64,000 nt of DNA from Flagellimonas sp947499585 (GCF_044596045.1 NZ_CP138995.1:2356001-2420000), one strand, 5' to 3'; shown: positions 34,871-42,444, counted from the first letter of the stretch. A program made the numbers and translations. Notes: a model not told the origin generated them from the sequence alone.

Positions 34871-34901
34871 AAAAAGCCCGCAATTTGCGGGCTTTTTTAT
34901 T
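34871..34901. terminator. Bidirectional terminator between dnaK and the LuxR-type regulator
   Basis: AAAAAGCCCGC-AATTT-GCGGGCTTTTTT forms a GC-rich stem with A and T flanks, serving dnaK on the plus strand and the convergent regulator gene on the minus strand. Confidence 0.9.
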
Positions 34902-34914
34902 TTAAAAGGATTGG

Positions 34915-35592
34915 CTACGCTGCGTTCAATTGACGTATTTCCATCTCTTGAAGCTTCTTCAAAGCTTCGGCTTTCGAGTTCACATTAAGTTTTACATAAA
35001 TATTCTGAATGTGAAAATTCACTGCGCTTGGTGTTACGCAGAGCCTATCCGCAATCATTTTATACGTATATCCTTGAGTGAGGAGCTCAATAATTTGATT
35101 TTCCTTTTTTGAAAACCTCTCAAAAGTTTTTATCTGAAAAGAGTGGATGATTTTCCTGGCAATATCATGTTCCAAGACCACTCCATGATGATGTAACTCC
35201 TCTAAAGCATTAAAGAACCGGTTTTTGGTCAAAGGTTTGGTCAAAAAGCCGTCCGCTCCCTTTTTAAAAGCTTCTTTTATAATTTTGAAATCACATTTCT
35301 GACTTGTCATTAAGATTTTAGGAGCTTCACTTTGCTTATTGAAATACGATATTCCATCAATTCCTGAGATTCCGGTCAGATTAACTTCAGAAACAACAAT
35401 ATCGGGGTCAGTTTTTGCTGAACGGCACATAAATTTATTTACTGAGGTATATATTTCTACTAATTGATAGCGCGACTCATCGCTAAAGTAAAATCTATAA
35501 AGGGGGTGCAATTTTTCATCACTATCAATAATCGCGATTTTTAAAGGGTTAGTTTTCATGTTTACTAGATTTGGGTTATCTGATTTTGTCAT
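34915..35592 (-). CDS. Orphan LuxR-type response regulator with Glu at the phosphoacceptor position
   Basis: This 225-residue protein has a receiver domain (about 15-135) and a LuxR-type HTH (about 155-220; FSKKENQIIELLTQGYTYKMIADRLCVTPSAVNFHIQNIYVKL). In the receiver the acidic residues are D23 and D25. The phosphoacceptor position is E69 (PDIVVSEVNLTG instead of LLDIxMPG), while the switch Thr/Ser (MTS) and the Lys of LTKPL are kept. Glu often mimics phospho-Asp, so it may be constitutively active. ATG at 35592 is used; ATG 35559 would start directly at KTNPLKIAIID. No kinase is adjacent. A palindrome lies 18 bases upstream. Confidence 0.88.
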   Translation of the reverse strand: MTKSDNPNLVNMKTNPLKIAIIDSDEKLHPLYRFYFSDESRYQLVEIYTSVNKFMCRSAKTDPDIVVSEVNLTGISGIDGISYFNKQSEAPKILMTSQKCDFKIIKEAFKKGADGFLTKPLTKNRFFNALEELHHHGVVLEHDIARKIIHSFQIKTFERFSKKENQIIELLTQGYTYKMIADRLCVTPSAVNFHIQNIYVKLNVNSKAEALKKLQEMEIRQLNAA

Positions 35593-35609
35593 TGCTTGTC
35601 TTCATTTTA

Positions 35610-35622
35610 CCTTAATTTAAGG
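35610..35622. promoter_or_regulatory. Palindrome just upstream of the orphan LuxR-type regulator
   Basis: CCTTAA-T-TTAAGG is a perfect 13-base palindrome 18 bases upstream of the regulator's ATG. It is flanked by CTTG (35595-35598) and CAAG (35624-35627). Its position suits autoregulation, but no experimental motif is known to me. Confidence 0.35.
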
Positions 35623-36229
35623 CAAGATGTATCCTGTCTGCCATATCCGAATAAGGGAATACATAGGAAAAGCGGTTGCGTTTCAGAATATTGATTTGGA
35701 ACGCAATGATAAGCTTCACCGATGCCCTAGATGGACATGCTGATAACAATCCTGTAAAGGATTAAATCAAAGTGGTGTAGAAAGAGTTTTTGGAGTGCTA
35801 AAAAAGAACCCTTATTTGGCCAGGGGGACTTAATGTAGCACTGAGAATTGTAGCTTTTTTCATAGGTATAAGATTTGGGATCTTGTATTATTTCGAAAAT
35901 TAAATTAGGCTATTTTTTCTTTCAGAAGAACTTTTTGTGGCTTTTTTCGTTCAAATGCACTTTTCTATTTCTATTATAACAAATGAAATATGCGTAAAGA
36001 GAATCGATGTAAAGCTTTAAAAATCAAATAGTCACCTAACCGTATATAACAAAATAGGATGCCCTATTGGAGCATCCTATTTTTAGTAAATCGGTCCGAA
36101 TGAAATAATACAACCCGCTTCTATGATAAACTTCAGTTCCCCCTGTTTAGTTCATCATAGGTCAACTATAGCATCTCGATATTTGACAAAATCAGATTAA
36201 CCCTGAGGTAATGAACCGATCTATTTTTT
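35623..36229. other. Long intergenic region without a recognisable gene
   Basis: About 600 bases carry no credible open reading frame on either strand. It has several AT-rich stretches and, near its right end, a strong hairpin (36051-36083) that terminates the PD40 gene. The part from 35640 to 35880 has somewhat higher GC than the rest and could hold an untranslated RNA or a decayed gene, but I see nothing specific. Confidence 0.5.
36051..36083 (-). terminator. Terminator-like hairpin downstream of the PD40 gene
   Basis: AAAATAGGATGC pairs perfectly with GCATCCTATTTT (12 bp, 9-base loop). On the minus strand it ends in TTTTGTTATAT. It lies about 147 bases beyond the stop of the 36230-37090 gene. 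Confidence 0.75.
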
Positions 36230-37090
36230 TTAATCTTCAAAGGAAGTGCTGGTGTACTCGTTTGAAGTTTCAGCATTTAGTGCTGTTTTAAGATTTTCAT
36301 CACTATAAGCTACCATGGTATTATCCATAGATTGCCTTCTATAGGCGATGGTCACTTGTTCAATAGTGTGGTTTTCTCCTCTGTTGGATACCACATAGCT
36401 CTCTCCTTTTTCTAGATCAAGTTGTATGGCGTAATCATCTCTACTACTATTAATATGACTTCCAAGGTTTACAGAAGGAGTAAGGGTGTTGTATGATACT
36501 TGAGAAGCATAGAGGTCCAGACCTCCAAATCCATCTCGGCCTTCAGAGGCAAAGAACAAAAGGGTGCCATTGTATATATTGGGGTATAATTCATCTTCTT
36601 TGGTATTTACCTTTGGCCCAAGGTTTTTTGATACACCTAAACTTCCATCCGCCTTGATATCGGCTACATAGATATCATATTTTCCATAGCTACCTCTCAT
36701 ATTGGAGGCAAAGAAAAGACGTTTGCCATCTTCTGAAACAGTTGGGTGTTTGGCAGAAGCGTATTTTGGGCATACCTTTAACTTGGTAATGTTACTCCAT
36801 TTACCATTTATTTTTTCAGCACGATAGATTTCGTGTATTTGCTCCTTTTTTGAAAACACTCCATATAATGGTTTTTGCTCACTGGATTGGCTGAAGTAAG
36901 CCGTTTTACCATCTTTGGTCATTGACTTGGAAGGAATATAACCTTCAAGTGTTGATAAATGACCATTACCGTTATTTATTTTGATGGCTTCTTTACTGGT
37001 TTCAAGTTTCATCGGATTTTGTGCTGTAATCTGATTCATGTGAAACAAACCGATAATTAATGTCAAACTGTAGGTTAATATGCGTGTCAT
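36230..37090 (-). CDS. Secreted PD40 (WD40-like) beta-propeller protein
   Basis: This 286-residue protein has a cleavable signal ending TA-Q (Gln first in the mature form). At least three PD40-type blades are present: KSMTKDGKTAYFSQ, HPTVSEDGKRLFFASNMRGSYGKYDIYVAD, and DELYPNIYNGTLLFFASEGRDGFGGLDLYAS. The same repeats occur in Bacteroidota OmpA-fused envelope and type IX secretion proteins, but here there is no OmpA domain. The C-terminal ~50 residues are polar and low-complexity. It is a single gene; the role is unknown and probably periplasmic or cell-surface. Confidence 0.85.
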   Translation of the reverse strand: MTRILTYSLTLIIGLFHMNQITAQNPMKLETSKEAIKINNGNGHLSTLEGYIPSKSMTKDGKTAYFSQSSEQKPLYGVFSKKEQIHEIYRAEKINGKWSNITKLKVCPKYASAKHPTVSEDGKRLFFASNMRGSYGKYDIYVADIKADGSLGVSKNLGPKVNTKEDELYPNIYNGTLLFFASEGRDGFGGLDLYASQVSYNTLTPSVNLGSHINSSRDDYAIQLDLEKGESYVVSNRGENHTIEQVTIAYRRQSMDNTMVAYSDENLKTALNAETSNEYTSTSFED

Positions 37091-37381
37091 GATTTTGGGA
37101 TTTGGGGGTTAATACATGACAAAGTTGAGGAAAGATTTTTGAGGATTACTTATCAATTTTTCATAGGTTTTGAATTTTAACGATAAAAAAGTGTATTTTA
37201 TCGAAAATATTTTAACAATTTAACATGTGTGTAAGCGCATTATGTTGATTAACGATGTTTTTTGCATTTTGACCGACATCATCTGCTGCTAAACCGCTCA
37301 TGCCATGATAGTTTCAGTTGTGCTTTTAACTACAAACCCGCTTGATTGGGAACACAATTCCTTAAAATGGCTATGTTTTTC

Positions 37382-38110
37382 TTAGTAGTGGGTCTTGGAA
37401 GAATCGGATACCAATCTATTGATTTCCATAAGTTCATTGTTTGTTAAGTGGCGCCATTTACCCACAGGAACATCTAGGTCTACATTCATGATACGGACAC
37501 GTTTTAACTTCTTGACACGGTAGTCCAAGTACTCGCACATTCTACGAATTTGCCTGTTTAAACCTTGTGTTAGTACAATTTTAAACTGATTTGAACTTAA
37601 TTGTTCCACTTTGCATTTTCTGGTGACCGTATCTAAAATGGGTACTCCGTTTTGCATTTTCTTTATAAACTCTGAGGTAATAGGTTTGTTTACCGTAACC
37701 AAGTATTCCTTTTCATGATGGTTTCTTGCACGAAGAATTTTGTTCACGATGTCCCCATCGTTGGTCATAAAAATGAGACCTTCACTTGGTTTGTCTAATC
37801 TGCCAATAGGGAAAATTCGCTTTGGATAATTTATAAAATCAATGATGTTGTCTTTTTCAACCCTGGTATCAGTGGTGCAAACAATGCCAATGGGTTTATT
37901 GAAAGCTAGGTAAACAGGTTTTTCTTTGGGTTCAGAAATTAACTCTCCGTCAACTCTTACTTCATCTTTAGGGTTTACTTTGGTGCCCATTTCAGGCACT
38001 TTTCCATTTATGGTCACCCTACCTTGCTCTATAAGTTTATCTGCGGCACGTCTGGAGCAATATCCTACTTCACTTAGATATTTATTAATACGGGTTTCTT
38101 TCATTTCCAT
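37382..38110 (-). CDS. rluF: 23S rRNA pseudouridine synthase, RluF/RsuA type
   Basis: This 242-residue enzyme starts with an S4 RNA-binding domain (RINKYLSEVGYCSRRAADKLIEQGRVTING) followed by the RsuA-type catalytic domain. The Asp nucleophile sits in the IGRLDKPSEGLIFMTNDGD motif, with EKEYLVTVNKPI and the TQGLNRQIRRM helix. INYPKRIFPIGRLDKPSEG is closest to RluF, which modifies 23S rRNA near position 2604; RluB/RluE cannot be fully excluded. The start is ATG at 38110 or 38104. It lies 11 bases after the metallo-beta-lactamase gene, on the same strand. Confidence 0.88.
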   Translation of the reverse strand: MEMKETRINKYLSEVGYCSRRAADKLIEQGRVTINGKVPEMGTKVNPKDEVRVDGELISEPKEKPVYLAFNKPIGIVCTTDTRVEKDNIIDFINYPKRIFPIGRLDKPSEGLIFMTNDGDIVNKILRARNHHEKEYLVTVNKPITSEFIKKMQNGVPILDTVTRKCKVEQLSSNQFKIVLTQGLNRQIRRMCEYLDYRVKKLKRVRIMNVDLDVPVGKWRHLTNNELMEINRLVSDSSKTHY

Positions 38111-38121
38111 TTATTACCGGA

Positions 38122-38868
38122 CTATTGCTGTTTTACATTGGAAAACAACTTAACCGTGTAATCCAACAAATCTATACCACCTGGTTTTCCGTGACCGGGA
38201 ACTACATATTGTAGTTCAGGGAATCTGTTTTTTACATTTTGAACAGTAGTTGGCCATTCATTTACATTGGCTTCTTCAATATAGCCTTTACCAGCGTTTA
38301 GTCCTTTTACCAAGCATCCTCCAAAAAGCACTTTTTCTGTTGGCACATAGCCTACAATATTGTCTTTTGTATGGCCTTCACCCATAAATACAGTTACAAC
38401 ACTTTCATCACCTACTTTAGTTATAAGTTCATTTTGAAAACTGTTTTGAGGAATTGCTGTGCTATCCGCTTCTTTTGCAAATTCAATTGTCAATTGGTTT
38501 GCAAAAGATGGTATTTCTGCATCATGAAATGCATTTAGACCTCCAAGACAGTCATCATGAGAATGGGTTACTATTACGGCTTTTACGGTTACTTTGAAAT
38601 TGTTTTTTAACTGCGCTATAAGTTCTTTTGAAACCAAGTCTGTTGTGGGAGTATCAAAAATTATGGCTTCGGAACCATTTTTATATACCAGTCCGTTGCA
38701 AGGAACTTTTCCAAAACTCTCGGTCTTCAAATAGGATGTGTGTATGTAGGTGTTATCTGTTAGTTTTGTTATAATTAAACTATCAGATTTATAGATTTCC
38801 TTGGGCGCTGTATTGGCACACCCGAGAAGTATAAATAATACAATTATAGAAAGTAACTTGCACTTCAT
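38122..38868 (-). CDS. Subclass B1 metallo-beta-lactamase-like lipoprotein
   Basis: This 248-residue protein has a lipobox (ILLGCANT, Cys17), so it is probably membrane-anchored like NDM enzymes. Zinc ligands of subclass B1 are all present: H102-x-H104-x-D106 (HSHDDCLGG), H166 (GEGHTKDN), C185 (FGGCLVK) and H226 (VPGHG). Lys188 matches the substrate-binding Lys224. Cys107 next to the Asp ligand recalls CcrA. The loop GYIEEAN replaces the usual GN-(L/I/V)-xDA(D/N), so the Asn233 equivalent is Tyr196. Overall similarity to CcrA-type enzymes is clear. The expected reaction is hydrolysis of beta-lactams including carbapenems, but substrate range is unproven. It lies 11 bases upstream of rluF. Confidence 0.88.
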   Translation of the reverse strand: MKCKLLSIIVLFILLGCANTAPKEIYKSDSLIITKLTDNTYIHTSYLKTESFGKVPCNGLVYKNGSEAIIFDTPTTDLVSKELIAQLKNNFKVTVKAVIVTHSHDDCLGGLNAFHDAEIPSFANQLTIEFAKEADSTAIPQNSFQNELITKVGDESVVTVFMGEGHTKDNIVGYVPTEKVLFGGCLVKGLNAGKGYIEEANVNEWPTTVQNVKNRFPELQYVVPGHGKPGGIDLLDYTVKLFSNVKQQ

Positions 38869-39027
38869 TTTTGATAAATAAGAATGATTTGCTAAAGATA
38901 TTCAGAAATTTGTTCCCGTTAAAAGTAGTATGGGTTTCAACTGACTTTATTTTCAGTTTACTAATTCGTTTATATATGGTAATTACTGTTGTTTTAAGAC
39001 TTTGCCACATTTTGTAGACCTGATATG

Positions 39028-39065
39028 ATGAACTAGCTTATTTTAAGGTTTTTATTTTTGAGATT
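39028..39065. repeat. Direct repeat, left copy (38 bp)
   Basis: A 38-base sequence beginning ATGAACTAGCTTATTTT recurs at 40174-40211 in the same orientation with only two mismatches, 1146 bases away. The two copies bracket the DUF2805, DUF2452 and Lacal_2735-like genes. Read on the minus strand, this copy encodes a stop-terminated tail (KIKTLK) nearly identical to the C-terminus of the DUF1801-like gene. Confidence 0.8.
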
Positions 39066-39085
39066 GTCTTCCAAAGTACTAGTCA

Positions 39086-39373
39086 TTAACGCTTACTGAT
39101 TTTATTTCCAGAAATAGCCTTTTGCCTTGAGCACTTAAAACGGTTGATGTCTGGGTTACGTTTTTTTAGGTGTTTTTGACTGACTCCACTATTTACGCGT
39201 TTTCGCCAACGTTTAAAACTGGAATTTTTAAGACTCTCCCGCATGAGTTTGATGACATCTTTTTCTTGAAGTCCAAATTGAAAAAGAATTGCTTCAAAAG
39301 GGGTGCGATCCTCCCACGCCATTTCTATTATACGATCTAACTCTCTTTCGGTGAACGATTCATTACTTGTCAT
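39086..39373 (-). CDS. DUF2805/TIGR03643 family protein
   Basis: This 95-residue basic protein begins ESFTERELDRIIEMAWEDRTPFEAILFQFGL, followed by KDVIKLMRESLKNSSFKRWRKRV. This is the signature of the DUF2805 family: a short helical domain resembling a helix-turn-helix, with a Lys/Arg-rich C-terminal tail. It is probably nucleic-acid binding. Its start overlaps the 3' end of the DUF2452 gene by 11 bases, suggesting coupling. The function is unknown. Confidence 0.85.
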   Translation of the reverse strand: MTSNESFTERELDRIIEMAWEDRTPFEAILFQFGLQEKDVIKLMRESLKNSSFKRWRKRVNSGVSQKHLKKRNPDINRFKCSRQKAISGNKISKR

Positions 39374-39782
39374 CGAGAGATGTCACTTTTTCCCAGATCT
39401 GATCTGCATTTAAATAAAAACTTCCGAGAATATTAAAATTACATTGATTAGGCGCTATAAGAGATAAAAAAGATTCTGTATTATTTCTTTCATACAGATG
39501 GTAGACTTCCCCAATAATAGGTTCAAAACTAAATTTAGCATTGAAAATGAGTTGGTTATACTCAAATTCATGTATCATTTTTTCATACTCAGCCTTAAGC
39601 TCTAAATATTTGGTTTTAACCTTATGGTTAACTTTGTTGATGCTTCTATTTTTCCAGGCAATACTATCTGTCGCGGTAATGACGGGTGCACCAACATTTG
39701 TTGCATAAGGTTTTAAAGCAGCGTCGTATTTTTGACTCCCTTGGTCAAATACCACGTTGTCTGGCTTTTTTTCATATCCCAT
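39363..39782 (-). CDS. DUF2452 family protein
   Basis: This 139-residue cytoplasmic protein has the recognisable start KPDNVVFDQGSQKYDAALKPYATNVGAPVI, a helical coiled segment (NKVNHKVKTKYLELKAEYEKMI) and a C-terminal beta part (SFEPIIGEVYHLYER ... NILGSFYLNADQIWEKV). The family is typical of Bacteroidota and uncharacterised. It is followed by the overlapping DUF2805 gene and preceded 14 bases upstream by the small Lacal_2735-like gene, all on the minus strand. Confidence 0.85.
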   Translation of the reverse strand: MGYEKKPDNVVFDQGSQKYDAALKPYATNVGAPVITATDSIAWKNRSINKVNHKVKTKYLELKAEYEKMIHEFEYNQLIFNAKFSFEPIIGEVYHLYERNNTESFLSLIAPNQCNFNILGSFYLNADQIWEKVTSLDDK

Positions 39783-39796
39783 TTAAGTTGATGATA

Positions 39797-39961
39797 TTAG
39801 ACCAGTTGATCAATTTGTTTCATTATTTCCTCTGCTTCAAATGTTTTCTGATCACTTAGTTTTCTATTTGATGTTGAGAATCCATGGGCTTCTCTTAAAA
39901 GTTTTGCGTACTGTTCTTGCAATTTTTCTTTTTCTGTTCTCTTTTTGAACAATCCGAACAT
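39797..39961 (-). CDS. Lacal_2735-family small protein (54 aa)
   Basis: On the minus strand an ATG at 39961 opens a 54-codon frame: MFGLFKKRTEKEKLQEQYAK, then a helical segment with SNRKLSDQKTFEAEEIMKQI. The MFGLFKK start and the SxNRKLSDQK block match the small flavobacterial proteins annotated as Lacal_2735 family. It is probably a charged helical hairpin, with unknown function. It lies 14 bases upstream of the DUF2452 gene. Confidence 0.75.
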   Translation of the reverse strand: MFGLFKKRTEKEKLQEQYAKLLREAHGFSTSNRKLSDQKTFEAEEIMKQIDQLV

Positions 39962-40173
39962 ATTTTCTGGGGGTTTTTGAAATTATTTCTAATCTGTTTC
40001 TTCTTCTTAAGATAAAACAAAGATACAAAATGTTTAACCATTTTTAATATTAGTTAAACATTTTATGTTTTTAGACTGTAAAGAGAAATTCTAGGAGATT
40101 TTTTTCTTCGAATAACTTGGCTTTTATTATTCTGTGCTTAGTTATGTAAGCTATAACTGATCTTGACGTTGTA

Positions 40174-40211
40174 ATGAACTAGCTTATTTTGAGGTTTTTA
40201 TTTTTGATATT
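40174..40211. repeat. Direct repeat, right copy (38 bp)
   Basis: This is the partner of 39028-39065, two mismatches in 38 bases, same orientation. This copy contains the stop codon and last codons (KIKTSK) of the DUF1801-like gene. Confidence 0.8.
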
Positions 40212-40627
40212 ATTTCCCCCTTTGATTTGCTTGGTTTGTCCATATCTTCAATAGCTAAATTAACCGCTGCTTTAATCAAATCCTTTACTTTTTCATTGCG
40301 GTAATTGCTTACGGCTTTTATGGGAATGTGTCTAATCAATTTCCCAGTACCTGTGAGCAGTTTGTGCTTATCTTCGATTATGGTTCCTTTGTTAAAACCT
40401 AAATTCAAGTGATTGGTATATATTGGTATCATGCAAAATGCATCCGACATTTTTTCGGAAATGGAAAATAAGGATGTTAAGGCATGCGTGTGATATAGCA
40501 ATTCATTGGCATCAGGGTAAACTTCAAGGATAAATACCCTTAAGTCTATAAATAGCTCTATCAAATGGGGGTCTTTTAATTCTAAAAAATTGAGAAAGTC
40601 AGGATGTATAGCACTTGGTTCCTTCAT
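40184..40627 (-). CDS. DUF1801-like protein
   Basis: This 147-residue cytoplasmic protein matches the pattern of the DUF1801 (YdhG-like) alpha/beta fold. Visible blocks are LFIDLRVFILEVYPDANELLYH, FCMIPIYTNHLNLGFNKGTII, KLLTGTGKLIRHIPIKAV and VKDLIKAAVNLAIEDMD. The function is unknown. Its last codons lie in the right copy of the 38-bp direct repeat. The 222 bases upstream, before the VOC gene, hold a 7-bp inverted repeat and possible coding remnants. Confidence 0.75.
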   Translation of the reverse strand: MKEPSAIHPDFLNFLELKDPHLIELFIDLRVFILEVYPDANELLYHTHALTSLFSISEKMSDAFCMIPIYTNHLNLGFNKGTIIEDKHKLLTGTGKLIRHIPIKAVSNYRNEKVKDLIKAAVNLAIEDMDKPSKSKGEIISKIKTSK

Positions 40628-40692
40628 CTTTTTTCTTTTTGATTATTTTTCAATAGTAATCATAGGTTTGGTGTACAACAAAATGGAATATA

Positions 40693-40713
40693 CCATAATC
40701 AATCCCATTATGG
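40693..40713. repeat. Inverted repeat between the DUF1801-like and VOC genes
   Basis: CCATAAT and ATTATGG form a perfect 7-bp stem with a 7-base loop, followed by AAAAAAT on the plus strand. It may be the 3' end of the VOC-gene transcript, but it lacks a minus-strand T run. Confidence 0.3.
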
Positions 40714-40849
40714 AAAAAATCATATCGTATAGGTCATACACATTGTTACCACCTAAATTATGGATTTTGGGTAGCTTCAGCGTTTTTTGCAATTTGTGAA
40801 AGCACTTGGTTTTCAGATGTATCCGTGCGGCTTATATTAAAATTTGAAA

Positions 40850-41275
40850 TTATTCTGAAAGGTTCAGTTGCCATGAAATACCATATTTGTCTTCACACCA
40901 TCCAAATTTTTTACCAAAGCCATAATTCCCCGAACCGTAGTTATCAAGAGGAACCATAATTTGGCCTCCATTTGAAGAAAGTTCTTCAAATAAAATTTGC
41001 ATCTCGTTTTCTGAGTCACATTCAACGAACAGTGATACTCCTGGTGTAAATGACCAAGCGTGTTTAAAATTACTTTCGGAAACCCCGTACTCTGTACCAT
41101 TTAATGTAAATACTCCATATTTGATAAGCTCTGGTGTTCCTCCAGCCTCTCCTTCCGAGTATTTTGATATGCTTTTGATTTCCGAATTCGGAAAGATCGA
41201 AGTGTAAAAATTCATCGCTTCTTCAGCCTTTCCGCATTGATCACCTACAAACGTTAGAAATGTTGTTGTCTGCAT
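40850..41275 (-). CDS. VOC-family (PhnB-like) protein
   Basis: This 141-residue single-domain protein of the vicinal-oxygen-chelate fold, PhnB/3-dmu-9 type, has TFLTFVGDQCGKAEEAMNFYTSIFPNSEI at the start. SLFVECDSENEMQILFEELSSNGGQIMVPL and FGKKFGWCEDKYGISWQLNL follow at the end. These proteins are structurally related to glyoxalases but mostly have no known activity. It stands alone among accessory genes. The 94 bases upstream lead into a small tandem repeat and the repeat-like element. Confidence 0.88.
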   Translation of the reverse strand: MQTTTFLTFVGDQCGKAEEAMNFYTSIFPNSEIKSISKYSEGEAGGTPELIKYGVFTLNGTEYGVSESNFKHAWSFTPGVSLFVECDSENEMQILFEELSSNGGQIMVPLDNYGSGNYGFGKKFGWCEDKYGISWQLNLSE

Positions 41276-41349
41276 TTTCTTAATTTTAGTTCAAACCAAT
41301 TTTTTTTAATCAAATAATTAACATACTTCTCGAAAGTTGCTATTATTGG

Positions 41350-41373
41350 TGAATTGCTGAATTGCTGAATTGG
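41350..41373. repeat. Microsatellite TGAATTGC x3
   Basis: Three tandem 8-base units (TGAATTGC, TGAATTGC, TGAATTGG) lie between the VOC gene and the repeat-like element. They could vary in copy number by slippage. Confidence 0.7.
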
Positions 41374-41405
41374 CAATTGTTAAGCTCTTTTTTGCATCGA
41401 ATTAC

Positions 41406-41536
41406 TGCCGACGTGTTGTATATGATTCGTTGCTTGGTTTAGCACATAGCTTTGCAAGTACACACCAAACTAAAAACCTGCGAAGATTTTCAGAAGTAGG
41501 CTTTTATCAGCAATTAATTTTATACAGTGTTGTAGC
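41406..41536. repeat. Putative Bacteroidota intergenic repeat element adjoining the CPBP gene
   Basis: About 130 bases run from GCCGACGTGTTGTATA to TATACAGTGTTGTAGC, with the inner TGTATA/TATACA (41417-41422, 41521-41526) inverted. The interior (TTGCTTGGTTTAGCACATAG, TTGCAAGTACACACCAAAC) resembles the short intergenic repeats I recall from many flavobacterial genomes. The right end encodes the last codons (SYNTV-stop) of the CPBP gene. Identification is by recollection of the family, not alignment. Confidence 0.45.
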
Positions 41537-42374
41537 TTGTTTTTTCTATTTTATTCTTTCTTATTGATAATTTCAAAAATACAATACAAACTATGAGTAG
41601 TAAAATTATAGACAAAATAGAATCTTCTATACCAAAGTCACTTCCTATTAGTAAAATGGGTCCATCAAAATTAGAATTGATTATATGACCTTCTTCTGTT
41701 CCAGAGAGATTTGAACCATAAAAAGGTTGCGCAAAGTTCCATCCTAAATGAAACGCAAAAGGCAACCATAATCTTTTTGTATAGGTATACATTATACTAT
41801 GTGCAAATCCAAAGCTTAATAATAGTAGAACAGACAATACTGTAACATTGTCATTCAACAAATGTGGCACTGTGAAAATTATAGATATTATTATCAAAGC
41901 CAAATAAGTTCCTAGCCATTTCTCAATAATTCTATATATAATCAGCCTGAAAAAAACCTCTTCTATTAAAGCTGCGATTACTAGAAATGAAAATGGTGCT
42001 AGTAGATAAGAAAAATCAGAAATACTGTCAACAGTATAGTAACCGAGTAGATAAAGAATTAATATAACCAACGATAAAACCAAAAAACCAAATAGAAAAC
42101 CGCCTAATAATTCTGTTTTTAAATTTGTTTTAGACAGCTCTTTGATTTCTCTTTTTTCATATATTTTGAAAAAATAAAAATAGCTAAATAATAAAACAAC
42201 AACAGAAATGTAATTTATAATAGTATCTCCAATTGGCTTGCTGTCAATAAAGTTATGTATCAAAGGTTTTGTAACTAAATTTTGAATTCCGATAAGTACT
42301 CCAAGACAGGTTGTAATCCCAAAAACTATTTTGACAATAGGAAAGTGAATTATTTTTTTTAATGTAAACTTCAT
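41520..42374 (-). CDS. CPBP-family intramembrane metalloprotease (Rce1/Abi-like)
   Basis: This ~284-residue polytopic membrane protein has about eight hydrophobic segments. The CPBP motifs are EEVFFR (EExxxR), FTVPH (FxxxH) and HLGWN (HxxxN), so the glutamate and two histidine zinc-site residues are present. Relatives process prenylated or peptide substrates, or confer bacteriocin self-immunity. ATG at 42374 is used rather than the TTG at 42377. The extreme C-terminus (SYNTV) is encoded by the end of the adjacent repeat-like element. The gene has a very high AT content, suggesting recent acquisition. Confidence 0.88.
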   Translation of the reverse strand: MKFTLKKIIHFPIVKIVFGITTCLGVLIGIQNLVTKPLIHNFIDSKPIGDTIINYISVVVLLFSYFYFFKIYEKREIKELSKTNLKTELLGGFLFGFLVLSLVILILYLLGYYTVDSISDFSYLLAPFSFLVIAALIEEVFFRLIIYRIIEKWLGTYLALIIISIIFTVPHLLNDNVTVLSVLLLLSFGFAHSIMYTYTKRLWLPFAFHLGWNFAQPFYGSNLSGTEEGHIINSNFDGPILLIGSDFGIEDSILSIILLLIVCIVFLKLSIRKNKIEKTSYNTV

Positions 42375-42407
42375 CAATAAATTTTAGGTTTGTTTTATAT
42401 AAGCTCC

Positions 42408-42430
42408 AACGACCTTAATAAAAGGTCGTT
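42408..42430. terminator. Hairpin after the D-aminoacylase-like gene
   Basis: AACGACCTT-AATAA-AAGGTCGTT is a perfect 9-bp stem 14 bases beyond the stop of the 42445-44136 gene. It has only a short T run, so it may be a weak terminator or an mRNA 3'-end structure. Confidence 0.45.
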
Positions 42431-42444
42431 TTAATGCCGTTTAT

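Noticed and set aside
40628..40849. Possible frameshifted small membrane protein on the minus strand
   Set aside because: Two adjacent frames read like one protein broken at the AATCCATAATTT stretch (ending in a hydrophobic segment IFSIMGLIMVYSILLY), but there is no clear start and no family, so a pseudogene call would be a guess.
41370..41567. 65-codon plus-strand frame next to the CPBP gene
   Set aside because: It lies within the repeat-like element and overlaps the CPBP 3' end; the translation has no family features.
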